Assembly (NCBI GenBank): GCA_032718475.1
Contig: JAUCBJ010006637.1
Span: 62,001-126,000 of the forward strand
DNA: 64,000 bases
Direction of reading: 5' to 3'
Source: Nemertoderma westbladi
Lineage: Eukaryota > Xenacoelomorpha > Nemertodermatida > Nemertodermatidae
In this document: in pieces, positions 45,231 to 55,163 of the stretch
Numbering within the stretch: position 1 is the stretch's first letter
Layout: each line of letters begins with the position of its first letter
Made by a program: the position numbers and the translations under genes
The notes under the pieces: model-generated
Database searches by the model: none
What the model was told of the DNA's origin: nothing
Seen by the model: only the letters and a program-made list of their open reading frames with translations

Positions 45231-45835
45231 CACTGATCACAGCATCACCGCTTACTAAACACTAAAACCATTCATTACGAGATTCCAGCATTCAGGCCTA
45301 CATTTAACTAGGTTACTGCAACCGCTGTACCGTACCGTAATTATATAGCAGTATACAGTGTACAACAGGTATAGGGCCTATGCCAGTCAGTCAGTATGGA
45401 TGCAGTTGCCGTATGCTGGTCCTGGCTGCGTGGTCAGCTGGTATGTCGTATATCTGTATGTGTGTGTGTATTCTGGCTGTCCGGTATAGTGCCAGAGTAC
45501 TGGCTGTCTGGCTGGAGTAGATCATACCTGTCTGCCTGTCAATAGCGTTCATCTGATCTGATCAGCAGGATCATATATTATTCTGAAATCATTAGCCAAG
45601 GCCATCTAAACAACATGGCATGACAAGGACCTAGCCTGCAAAATTATCGTAGGCTGACTGCGGAATTATCAAATATTATATTTTCCACGAATGCGGAATG
45701 GAGGGTCCATATTTAAAAGAAGATAACTAGATTTTCGTAAAGAATTTAATTGAAACAGTATTTAATAATTAATTATCGCTCGAGTTCCTGCAGCTTTTGT
45801 TTGTTTGTGGCTGCCTCTGGCTATGTTTGTGGCAG
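45231..45835. other. Upstream region of the MIC19-like gene
   Basis: No TATA box, exon or element recognised with confidence; contains several TAGGCCTA and ACCGGTA motifs. Confidence 0.35.
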
Positions 45836-45839
45836 GAAT

Positions 45840-46205
45840 GTTTGAACGCTAATAAGTCAGTCAATCATGGATGAAATGGAACCAAACTTGGTACACATGT
45901 AGTCTATCAAAAATTTAGAAATTCTACACACAGACAGACTTATACAGTTCCTCTGTCTGCCGAAAGGGGGGCGAATTTACAGAAACGTAAGAATAGCAGT
46001 ACTTATAGAACCAACCATCAGATCATCTGAAATTTGGTAGTAGTACAGTAGCCTACGAACATTGCTTAATTAGAAATTCTACACAGACAACTTTTAAAGG
46101 CTCCGCTGTCTGCCGCTAGGGGGCGAATTAACAGAAACGTAAAATTAGCTGTAATTATAGAACCAACCATCAGATTAATCTCAAATTAGGTAGTACAGTA
46201 GTAGT
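45840..46205 (+). repeat. Dispersed repeat, two tandem copies, with CTAGGGGGCGAAT core
   Basis: Two copies about 140 bp apart share AATTCTACACA, CTGTCTGCCG, GGGGGCGAATT, ACAGAAACGTAA and ATAGAACCAACCATCAGAT. Partial members lie near 17241 and 17690-17760 (inverted) and 51018-51075. Confidence 0.75.
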
Positions 46206-46268
46206 AACCTATAGGCCTACGAGATATAATCCTATATATATGATTATATATATCCTATATATAACCTA

Positions 46269-47527
46269 CAGTCCCTATCTCATTCTAGATACCGTTTCTC
46301 AAACTGGGTACCTTTTCTCTTACCTCACTCTTACTAACTCAAACCTGTCTGGTTTTCTCAAACCCAACTCAAACTCGCGTAACCACCCACTGTGCACTGT
46401 GTAGCATTCATACAACAAGCTGTCTGTGTTTAATGGTCCACTCGCTTCTGTTATACTCTGCCTACGGGTTTGATGGTCTTCTGCTGTTATAACATTCCCT
46501 AAACTTGATTTGTTTGTGTGTAATTAACTCCAGTAGACAGTGAGAATTAAGTTGCAGACTCAGTGACTCAATTTATTTTTAAATTTCAGAATAAAAAAAT
46601 TATATGCTAAATTATTAAACTGAAGATTTATTAATTTTTTATTACATTTATTAAGTATGTATGACTCATAACATATTAACGTTATTTTACATTAAAATAT
46701 AACCATATAATATAACCAACCAATTTTATAAATTTAATTTAATGTCGCGTATATTTCGCTAATGTTTCTAATGTTTAACTTTAATGTTTAACTAATGTTT
46801 TACTAATGTTTAATTCTCTATTACATCGTCAACACAATTATTCGCAATATATCCGGGTGTGGGCATACCGGGCAAAGGGGCCAGAGGAAACCTCTGTAAT
46901 TATAGACAGGCTCATATTTATGGGAGGGGGGTGGGTGGGGGGGGGGGGGTGTGTGTTGCGAGGTCCCATATGCACTATAATAATTCTTAATTAACAATTA
47001 GATTTTTAAACTAATATGTCTTGTAAGGCACCAATTGACATCAAACAGACAGACAACAGAGCACAAATTTCCCACAACAATATTCCCAGAATTAAAACTA
47101 TCTCTACAAACAGACCGAGCCAGTGTGGTTTAGTTAACAACATACATTTAGTAAAGCCCACAAAGGAACTGTGTGATTGACATGTCTTTTATGAGACACA
47201 CGCAAGCCGGCCTGCCCAGCTTATGTAACTCAAGAGCCCAAGCAACAGACAGAGGCCCCTTCCCCATGTGGTGCCTCACTCAAACAGAGTAATTATCCAT
47301 CCCGTACAGGAAGAGTAATGCTGAGTATGGCACAGTTGGAGGTCAACCTAACTCAAAACATGGCGCCAGACTCTAGTTTGAGTTAGATTGAGCTGGCTGC
47401 ATCTTTCTGATTTCTCAACTCTTACCCCAGTCTTACCTACTGAAATTCTCCGTTGACTATCATTAGTAAAAGGTTTGAGAAATGATACCCAGTTTGAGAA
47501 ATAATATTCAGAATGAGATAGGGACTG
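46269..47527. mobile_element. TIR element flanked by TA dinucleotides
   Basis: The ends are CAGTCCCTATCTCATTCT and its exact reverse complement, continuing as a roughly 50-bp imperfect inverted repeat (TTTCTCAAACTGGGTA). TA sits directly outside both ends (46267-46268, 47528-47529), as expected for a Tc1/mariner-type TA target duplication. The 1,259-bp interior has no transposase frame, so it is non-autonomous. It includes a G-rich tract at about 46922-46950. Confidence 0.7.
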
Positions 47528-47549
47528 TATATCAGCTGTTCGTACTTAA

Positions 47550-47566
47550 GGGGGGGGTATAATAAT
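47550..47566 (+). repeat. Left terminal inverted repeat (17 bp)
   Basis: GGGGGGGGTATAATAAT, preceded by TTAA. Confidence 0.85.
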
Positions 47567-48093
47567 AGACCATAAATTTTGGACGCTCTATAGATGCATC
47601 TAAAATTATTTTTTTGCTAGGAGTCATATTTTGAGTTTTGTGACTAAGGAATTAAAATTTTGGAAAAATTCAAAATTTTTCAAAAATTTTATTTTTTCGC
47701 CAAAATTTTGCCAAAAAGGCAAAAAATGAAAAAAATGCTAAGGCTTCTAGCCAAATTATCCAAATACTTCAAAACTCACGTGAGAAAGTCAGTAGGACGT
47801 CCCAAACGATTTGCATTGACAAAATTTTGATATCTTGTCGAGAAGAGCAAAAAGCACCAAAAGGGACATTTTTGGTCCAAAAAATGACCAAAATTTCAAA
47901 AATTTGGCCCAATTTTTCGAAAAAATTGAGTTTTTAAAAAAATATCAAAATTTTGTCAATGCATTTTGTAAAGGACCCCACAATCATCGATCATGCAAAA
48001 AATCAGCACATTTGGGCCATTTTTGACAGAGCCTTAGCATTTTTCGTTTGAAAAATGCTAATTGGAGAAAAACAGGTTTAAAGTTAAAGTTTG

Positions 48094-48099
48094 TTTATT
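48094..48099 (-). promoter_or_regulatory. Candidate polyadenylation signal of the transposase gene
   Basis: AATAAA on the minus strand about 300 bases after the stop, inside the element. Confidence 0.35.
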
Positions 48100-48400
48100 T
48101 TATTATGAAGTTAAATTTTTGAAATTTCGATTAAATGAGATAAACTCAGTGAATTCTAATAAAATTTTTTTCATCTAGTTCCAAATTTTATGTAGATTCC
48201 AAAAATTGTATTATTATCGCATGTTAATCTTAAGGTCATATTATTTCATATAAAAGACATGTTAAAGGGTGTGAATTTTTTGACAAAATTTGAACAAAAA
48301 ACTGAAATCAATAAAAAATAATAATTCAAATTAGGCACTATATTAATATTCATTAATTAAAATTAAATTTAAAAATTTAAAATGAAATTTAAAAAGTTAA

Positions 48401-50074
48401 TTAAAAGGCCCCAGATTTATATGACTTATGATCGGGTGCTTGCCATTTCTTTGATGGTTTGTGTTCAGTACTTTTCTGTTTACGTTTTAGGTTGACCTTC
48501 TTTGCTCGTTCTGCAAGGTCACCATCATCTTCCTCAAGGCCAAGCTTCTTCAAAATTATCTGTTCTGCTGAACACCCCCGATTGTGAACTAAAACAGTAT
48601 ACGAAACATGAAACATGAGTGTACTTAGACCCACAAACGTTTCTTTAGATAGACGAGTCCATAGCCGTGAATGCAGAGATTCGTTCGGATTTTGTGTGAG
48701 GCCAGGGATACAGCGTTCCAGAATTTCGCTCGTTGTTAGGCGTTCATAAACAGGTAAAATAAACTTCATGTTTGCCTCTTTTATAAATGTTACATTTTTG
48801 TAACTTATAGCATTGTTTTTGAATTTACACCACTTATTTTCAGGGCATAACTCATGTTGTTTCTCAACATTATCTCCATAATCACAATAGTGATGTGTTG
48901 CAGCCACGATTTCACTTCGAATCGTGCTTATGAGCACTGATTTTTCAGTCTCTGAGAGTTTATCTATATCAACATCTGCTATATTCTTCACGATCGTATT
49001 TCGGTAATATGACTGCAATTGGTGACATCGACTATCAGTCAACCCTCCCTTGCCTCCAAGTTTATGAGTTTTGCGAGCATTGGAAAGACCTGTATATAGA
49101 CGCTTCGCAACGTGGTTCAGGCACTCTTTCTTCTGCACTGTTACATTCTGCTCTCTGTAAGGATCGGACTCCAATATGTTCTTCATAACGCTGCTGTCGC
49201 CATCCGATACCATTGATTGATATATGACACCATTATTTGATAGGGATCTATTGAATAGTTTAACAGCTAAATGAGGTTCCATACCTGAACTGGACCCTGA
49301 ATAATTTATATTACACTCATGATCAGCATTGCCATCTTCTTCTTTGTTGCGGCTACAAATATTACAGTATTTTGAACAAACATCGAAATCAATGACATGT
49401 CCTGTATTTTCGGATATGATAAACGCGGCACCATAAAGTGATTGATGGCCTCTTTTCATCCATGTACCGTCAAAAGATATACATATTTCCCTGTCAATCT
49501 CTTTCATTGCACAATTTTTTGCATTTCCTCGTGCAAGTGATTCCGTGACCTTCGAGATTTCGTTGACATGAAATTGCCAGGCTCTCTTCGCAACAGGAGA
49601 TGGTAGTGACATTATTCTAGAAAACGTCTCTGCATCACCATGGGTCCCACCAACACAAAGCCAAGCCAGTACTGCACGAAGATTCACATCCGCTGTTTTT
49701 CTTCCAGGACGAGGTTCAGTTCGAGAAACTTGGTCGCTCGTGAAAGTAGAATATTGCCAATCACAACGTGAACATTTCCCCTCAAAATTGGTACTATAAC
49801 CACGATGTGACTCATTTATCACTACTGTACCGTCACATTGCTTATCATCATGTTTCTCCATTATCAGTTTCTTTATTATTTGCGTTGCTACAACGTTATA
49901 TCCCTCCAACTTTCCATCTGAGGGTAGGACATTCAGATTCGATGCTATTAGCGACGGTTCTCGATCTTTTGGCACTACCGGTACCGGTACTGAAATCGAT
50001 TTCATATGCGCGAGGTTCAATGTACCGGTATCTTGTTTCTTGGTTCCTGTTTCTTGTTTCTTGGTTCTTGGCAT
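48401..50074 (-). CDS. DDE transposase (Mutator-like/Kolobok-like), intact
   Basis: A 557-residue frame without stops or introns. It matches the 'Mutator-like transposase domain' type common in cnidarians, tunicates and insects. Candidate catalytic residues are D202 in ISFDGTWMKRGHQSLYG, D291 in VSDGDSSVMKNI and E465 in NPNESLHSRLW. The downstream ECLNHVAKRL (318-327) supplies the C-x(2)-H feature seen after the second Asp in this group. Cysteine pairs at CSRC (101-104) and CSKYCNIC (233-240) suggest small zinc knuckles. The C-terminus is Lys-rich. The N-terminal MPRTKKQETGTKKQDTG contains a short repeat. Start chosen at the only ATG before the conserved region with an upstream stop. No inactivating change is visible, so recent activity is plausible. 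Confidence 0.85.
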   Translation of the reverse strand: MPRTKKQETGTKKQDTGTLNLAHMKSISVPVPVVPKDREPSLIASNLNVLPSDGKLEGYNVVATQIIKKLIMEKHDDKQCDGTVVINESHRGYSTNFEGKCSRCDWQYSTFTSDQVSRTEPRPGRKTADVNLRAVLAWLCVGGTHGDAETFSRIMSLPSPVAKRAWQFHVNEISKVTESLARGNAKNCAMKEIDREICISFDGTWMKRGHQSLYGAAFIISENTGHVIDFDVCSKYCNICSRNKEEDGNADHECNINYSGSSSGMEPHLAVKLFNRSLSNNGVIYQSMVSDGDSSVMKNILESDPYREQNVTVQKKECLNHVAKRLYTGLSNARKTHKLGGKGGLTDSRCHQLQSYYRNTIVKNIADVDIDKLSETEKSVLISTIRSEIVAATHHYCDYGDNVEKQHELCPENKWCKFKNNAISYKNVTFIKEANMKFILPVYERLTTSEILERCIPGLTQNPNESLHSRLWTRLSKETFVGLSTLMFHVSYTVLVHNRGCSAEQIILKKLGLEEDDGDLAERAKKVNLKRKQKSTEHKPSKKWQAPDHKSYKSGAF

Positions 50075-50492
50075 ACTGTATTATAAAAATTATATCGTCA
50101 ACGATGTATGTACAATTTTCGATTCGAAGATGGAGGACGCTCTATAGTCTGTGTCCGTCAAAACTGCTGATTGCATTGATTGAAACACCAATACAGCATA
50201 CAGTTAGTAACTAAAACATAACAATGTGCAAATTCTCGTTTTAAACCTCCCGCTAAAATACATTCCAACCTGTAATAACTTATTAGCCAATACAATGATT
50301 TCAGTGCAACAAGCCGGAAATTTTGTTAATTTTTGTCATTTTTTTCAAATAATTTTCAGGATGCGTGTCTATATAATGAGCCATAACTCGAAAACTAGAC
50401 AAGCTAGAAATAAACTGTTTACAGATTTGAAATCTCCATAAAATTTGCTACAAGAAACGGGTATAAAATTTTTTTTATATTTTTTGACCCCA

Positions 50493-50509
50493 ATTATTAT
50501 ACCCCCCCC
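50493..50509 (-). repeat. Right terminal inverted repeat (17 bp)
   Basis: Exact reverse complement of the left end, followed by TTAA. Confidence 0.85.
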
Positions 50510-50514
50510 TTAAG

Positions 50515-50785
50515 CAATCGGACGGAACCATTGTGAAGTGTTGGGCGATGTTGTCGTTTTCAGTTGGCGGACAGATACAAACCAAACCGGGGTTACAATA
50601 TCTCCACTTTAATGAACTCTGTTGCAAGGACCTCAACGAAATTAAAATAACCTAGGCAGCTAAGGAACTTTTAACACCTGATGACTTTAAATCAATGGAA
50701 AAACACGGATCGGAATTATCCGCAACGGAACAATCGCTTTCTTCTGTTTCGCCATCGAGTGGACTACGGACTGGTTGCTAGGCTA
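50515..50785 (+). pseudogene. Decayed coding-like fragment next to the transposon end
   Basis: From the base after the TTAA duplication one frame reads about 46 codons (SDGTIVKCWAMLSFSVGG, LQYLHFNELCCKDLNE). It hits TAG, then continues in the same frame for about 40 codons (KELLTPDDFKSMEKHGSELS) to a stop. Codon use looks coding, but I recognise no family. It may be a fragment interrupted by the transposon, or chance. Confidence 0.2.
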
Positions 50786-52154
50786 CGCTAAACTATACTC
50801 CTATTGGACATACACTGTAGTTAGTTTAATTCGAAAAAGTGTTATTTTCGTTATTTTGTTCCTTGTTGAATTGTTAAACATTGATTATACTGTATGTGCT
50901 TATTTCGTTATTGTGCTTATACAGTAATATACAGCCGCATATACTAACTTTATTTTATATTATTTATCGTATATTTTTCTACCACATCATATTTCTATAT
51001 ATAAGGATATACGAGATAAATTCTACACAAAGACAGACTTTTACAGTTCCTGTCTGCCGCTAGGGGGCAAATTGTTAGAGCTCCAGTTCAACGTGCTTAG
51101 CACGGTTTAATAAACAAAAACAATAAACTCATTATCTATTCATTACAGTAATTATAACAGTAAAATGCAATATATTCTATTTTCTAGTGAAATCAAGAAA
51201 CGGGGGGGGGGGGGGGGGGGGGGGCTGGACGCAAACCCCATCTTGGCGAATTAATATCCCGCCTCAATGTTAAATTCTCAATTTAGGGAAAGGAGTAGGT
51301 TACAGTGGCACGATATTTTAACCAAAACAATAAACTAAACACAATAGAACAGGTTACAGTTTTATTGTTGAGAGTAATTAGTTGTTACTGTATTTGCGTC
51401 GAATTCCCCCTGGAGAGGGATGAATTTTTATCACGTCCAGTTTCCCCCGCTATCTGCAAAAATAATACCAAAAATATATTTATAATATGAATAATCTATT
51501 TGGAAATTGTAAGTTTGGCCTTTTTTTACCATATTTTTTTATTATTTTACCAATTATTTAAAATTTTTGATAGAATTGAACAACATTTGCTTAAATAATG
51601 AGATGGCACTAGCTGAGCCCAGTCAGCCAGAGCCAGTTGTTAATAATATAAAAATATCGGCTGTAAATACAGTTTCACACAAGATGACAAGGGCGTTACA
51701 TCCCTTCCTTTGTATAAGAAATATAAAAATGTAACACAAAATACAAGACTATCGGCTAATCGGGAGGAATAACTAAACCTCCCCGACTGTAGTCCTCCAA
51801 TAATTACCATGATTATTATCCATAAAATAAGTATCATCGTGGTCTCTTTGAATACTACCTGGTATTTTTATGTCCAATATAAAGTGCTACATTACTTCAT
51901 CAAATTCCGAGTATAAATAAATAACAATAACAAAAAAACATAATTATAAACAGTTCGGATCTTCCTACATGGCTTTATGGCAATGCATGGGCATATGAGG
52001 GCTAGGTTGTCTGGTTGTATGTAGAGGTGGAGGGCGACCGAACAAAACCTTGACGGTATTTTGTTTTTACTTTTATCATAATATAACATGAATATAAAAA
52101 TACTGTAATTAATTTTACTGCGTGCGTAACCCTAAGACAATATAAGAAATAGAG
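50786..52154. other. AT-rich intergenic DNA with repeat fragments
   Basis: Holds a CTGCCGCTAGGGGGCAAATT fragment (about 51018-51075), a run of about 21 G at 51203-51224 and dispersed repeat copy 2. From 51.5 kb to the next element no gene was recognised. Confidence 0.4.
51203..51490 (+). repeat. Poly-G tract and dispersed repeat, copy 2
   Basis: The G run leads into a segment aligned in order with 13455-13680 (GGCGAATTAAT, CAATGTTAAATT, CAGTGGCACGATATTTTAAC). It also shares TAACCAAAACAATAAAC with the tandem repeats at 41.1-41.6 kb. Confidence 0.6.
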
Positions 52155-52162
52155 GATTATTA
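52155..52162 (+). other. Left target site duplication
   Basis: GATTATTA, identical to the right copy. Confidence 0.8.
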
Positions 52163-53134
52163 GGTTAAATCTTTTCGACCTACGCGTAGCTACGCGTAGT
52201 TTGTAACTTCCATTCCTGTCATTTACCGGTAGGGCCAGACTTACTGCTTTTTTAACAACTACTCGTAGGTGTTTTAAAACTACGCCTAGGTCTGTAGGTA
52301 TATTGGAACTACGCGTAGGTGTTACGCGTAGCTACGCGTAGGTGTTACGCGTAGCTACGCGTAGCAGTCCTGATAACAATGATTTTTCATTTCAGGCACG
52401 TCTCATGATTCAAGTATCTTTGTTTCCATTGGATAATTTCAATATTCTACAGTAGTAAGCTATAAGTCTACCGGTGAAGTGGTTAAGCGAAAGCTGATAA
52501 TACTGCATATAATTCAACTTGTTCGATCAGACGTTAAAGTGCAACAAATCATGGTAGACAATTTAGTATCCCCCCTCCCTTTACAAGGGGTTAGCATATT
52601 AAATATATCCTTACCCTCTCGTGAACAAAGGCAATAATAAATAGCAATGGAGAATCGATCCATCGGCCTATTTCCTTTGTAAGCTATTTTTGAACTCTAA
52701 ACATTATTAACACATTTTAGCGCGCGCAACGCATGAAGTGAAGAATAATGTAGCCTTGAGCGTATGCCACTACACAGAGTATACAGGTATAGGATACATT
52801 ACTGTTGAAGCATTTAATTGTTGTACTGTATATTGAACATAAAGTATTGTCTTATTTTACTACTGAACCGCTTGGAATACGTAGGCCTACTAATGATAAA
52901 CGTCGTAGCGATAAATGTAGCACCTATGCGTAGTTATACGTCGGACCTACGCGTAGTTCGCGTAGGACCTACGTGTAGCTACGCGTAGCACCTACGTGTA
53001 GCTACGCGTAGCACCTACGCGTAGTTAATGTTGTAATTCTGAAACTGGTGATATATGAACCAATGTTGCGAACTACGCGTACAGTAGCTACGCGTAGGCC
53101 TACAGTACGACGTGTAGGTCGAAAAGATTTACCC
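52163..53134. mobile_element. Non-autonomous hAT-like element with TACGCGTA subterminal arrays
   Basis: The ends GGTTAAATCTTTTCGACCTA and, reverse-complemented, GGGTAAATCTTTTCGACCTA differ at one base. They are bordered by a perfect 8-bp duplication, GATTATTA (52155-52162 and 53135-53142). Eight-base duplications are typical of hAT elements, though other superfamilies also make them. About seven TACGCGTA-type motifs crowd each end, arranged as inverted clusters and resembling subterminal transposase-binding repeats. The 972-bp body has no transposase. Confidence 0.82.
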
Positions 53135-53142
53135 GATTATTA
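53135..53142 (+). other. Right target site duplication
   Basis: GATTATTA, identical to the left copy. Confidence 0.8.
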
Positions 53143-53307
53143 TGAGTTATGATAGTACAGCAGTATGTCTTGCTGCTGTACTGCAGTGCTGTCTTATGCA
53201 GTTATGTCAGTATGTAGCACAGTATGCAGTTGCAGGTTCGGTACCAGCGACCACGCTGTACTGGTACAGTATATAGGATGTACTAGACGTCGTCCAGCAA
53301 CTACAGT

Positions 53308-53366
53308 GCAATTATCCGGGTCGCAATTGTCCGGGTCGCAATTGTCCGGGTCGCAATTGTCCGGAC
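53308..53366 (+). repeat. Minisatellite, 15 bp x 4
   Basis: GCAATTGTCCGGGTC repeated four times, the first copy with ATT-ATCC; encodes DPDNC units on the minus strand if translated. Confidence 0.85.
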
Positions 53367-53375
53367 TCCCTGTAG

Positions 53376-53607
53376 TACATCCATGACGTACTATAGATAC
53401 GACCCGCCAATCTGCTGCACAGCCGCTAAATTCAGTGGGCCAGTTATTTCTCTTAGATAGAATCTCTGAAACAATAGGTCTATCACGTCGAAAGTACTTG
53501 GCCCTAACTAAAATTATGTCCTCTTTCAGATGAGACAAATAAAAATGTAATAGCTCCAGAAGTTTTCGAGATATTAGGAGTTCTTGGCACCCATACCATA
53601 TCAACAC
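53376..53607 (-). CDS. Possible coding segment, unidentified
   Basis: The minus-strand frame reads like real protein over about 75 codons (ELLISRKLLELLHFYLSHLK, FRRDRPIVSEILSKRNNW, PTEFSGCAADWRVVS) before running into the 15-bp repeat. No splice sites, start or family can be assigned. It sits just downstream, in its own direction, of the 26-bp array. It could be an exon or a transposon relic. Confidence 0.25.
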
Positions 53608-53653
53608 CTTTCGGAATTTATAAAATTACACAAAATGCGACACCCATCAAAGA

Positions 53654-54345
53654 CTTTGGTATAACCATAGGGTACTGTGCTTTGGTATAACCATAGGGTA
53701 CTGTGCTTTGGTATAACCATAGGGTACTGTGCTTTGGTATAACCATATAGGGTACTGTGCTTTGGTATAACCATAGGGTACTGTGCTTTGGTATAACCAT
53801 ATAGGGTACTGTGCTTTGGTATAACCATAGGGTACTGTGCTTTGGTATAACCATAGGGTACTGTGCTTTGGTATAACCATAGGGTACTGTGCTTTGGTAT
53901 AACCATAGGGTACTGTGCTTTGGTATAACCATAGGGTACTGTGCTTTGGTATAACCATAGGGTACTGTGCTTTGGTATAACCATAGGGTACTGTGCTTTG
54001 GTATAACCATAGGGTACTGTGCTTTGGTATAACCATATAGGGTACTGTGCTTTGGTATAACCATAGGGTACTGTGCTTTGGTATAACCATATAGGGTACT
54101 GTGCTTTGGTATAACCATAGGGTACTGTGCTTTGGTATAACCATAGGGTACTGTGCTTTGGTATAACCATAGGGTACTGTGCTTTGGTATAACCATAGGG
54201 TACTGTGCTTTGGTATAACCATATAGGGTACTGTGCTTTGGTATAACCATAGGGTACTGTGCTTTGGTATAACCATAGGGTACTGTGCTTTGGTATAACC
54301 ATAGGGTACTGTGCTTTGGTATAACCATATAGGGTACTATGCTTT
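53654..54345 (+). repeat. Minisatellite, 26 bp (some 28 bp), about 26 copies
   Basis: Unit GGTATAACCATAGGGTACTG plus TGCTTT; a variant has an extra TA (CCATATAGGG). All three minus-strand frames stay open for over 200 codons because no reading of the unit contains a stop. Confidence 0.95.
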
Positions 54346-55043
54346 TTTGGTTAGTCGAATTCATTATTAGAAATCGAAAACGAGATTAGATGCAAAATTT
54401 TAATTTTCATTTTTTAATATTAAAAGAACATATATACATGCATACAGACAGAAAATATTAAAAGAGCACCAAAATATATATTAGTTTAGTATAGGGTAGT
54501 ATTACCTACTACCCTATAGTAAGGTCATGGTACATATTTTAATCTTCTGTGTTCTAAACATTAATCAGAAAAGTAATTAACATAAGGTTTATTAGCATAA
54601 AGAAAATAAATACATTATGACTTACTGTACTGTATAAAGTTCAAAATACTGTAGTATACGGTCCTGGCCCTGGGACCCTGGGTCCATTTCAGCGTTATCC
54701 GTACAGTATCAGCGCGATTGATGTCCCAGTGTGTTATACAGTATGTATTAACAGTCTTGGACATCACCAGCAATGTACCGCCGCTACCGGTACTACATTT
54801 ATGTATTTATTCAAAGATTCCTCGCGACTCGGAAATATTATCTCACCTCAAATGAATTCTATAATTTATATATAAATATATATTTAGGTAATTAAAACAA
54901 ATAATAACAACTGTGTACAGGTGTAAAGCAGTCACAAAATACGGGTGTGACAACAAGCGAACAAGGATATGAAAATATATACTGTATATCTTGCAGCCGT
55001 GGATTTTGCTTTTATCCTCCAAATATAATATGTAGGGCCTATT
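54346..55043. other. AT-rich stretch, 3' flank of the GRAM gene
   Basis: No gene recognised. A minus-strand AATAAA at 54811-54806 lies about 235 bases after the GRAM-gene stop. Confidence 0.4.
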
Positions 55044-55163
55044 TCATTGGACTTTGAACATATCAACTTTACTGCTAGAATTATTGTAGCCTTTACTTTC
55101 CATGTGATCCACAATGGCCTTGTATATCTCATCTCGATTCATCATCATTCCGAATAAATATGG
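55044..55163 (-). CDS. GRAM gene, last exon
   Basis: 120 bases, 39 codons plus TGA. Its first 11 bases (CCATATTTATT) are also part of every unit of the adjoining 67-bp satellite. Confidence 0.68.
   Translation of the reverse strand, partial: PYLFGMMMNRDEIYKAIVDHMESKGYNNSSSKVDMFKVQ

Larger units (their letters stand above)
47550..50509 (-). mobile_element. Autonomous-looking DNA transposon with TTAA flanks
   Basis: The terminal inverted repeats are GGGGGGGGTATAATAAT at 47550-47566 and its exact reverse complement at 50493-50509. Both are flanked outside by TTAA (47546-47549 and 50510-50513). The 2,960-bp element carries one transposase gene on the minus strand. TTAA duplication is typical of Kolobok and piggyBac elements. 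The transposase does not look like piggyBac, so a Kolobok-like element is the best guess. It inserted 18 bp from the TA-flanked element. Confidence 0.82.

Noticed and set aside
47835-48026. 63-codon plus-strand frame inside the transposon
   Set aside because: Lies in the AT-rich 3' UTR of the element, with repetitive Lys/Phe composition; no support.
49768-50214. 148-codon plus-strand frame
   Set aside because: Antisense to the transposase coding sequence.
53601-54364. Three overlapping 209-248-codon frames
   Set aside because: 26-bp array, open in all three minus-strand frames.
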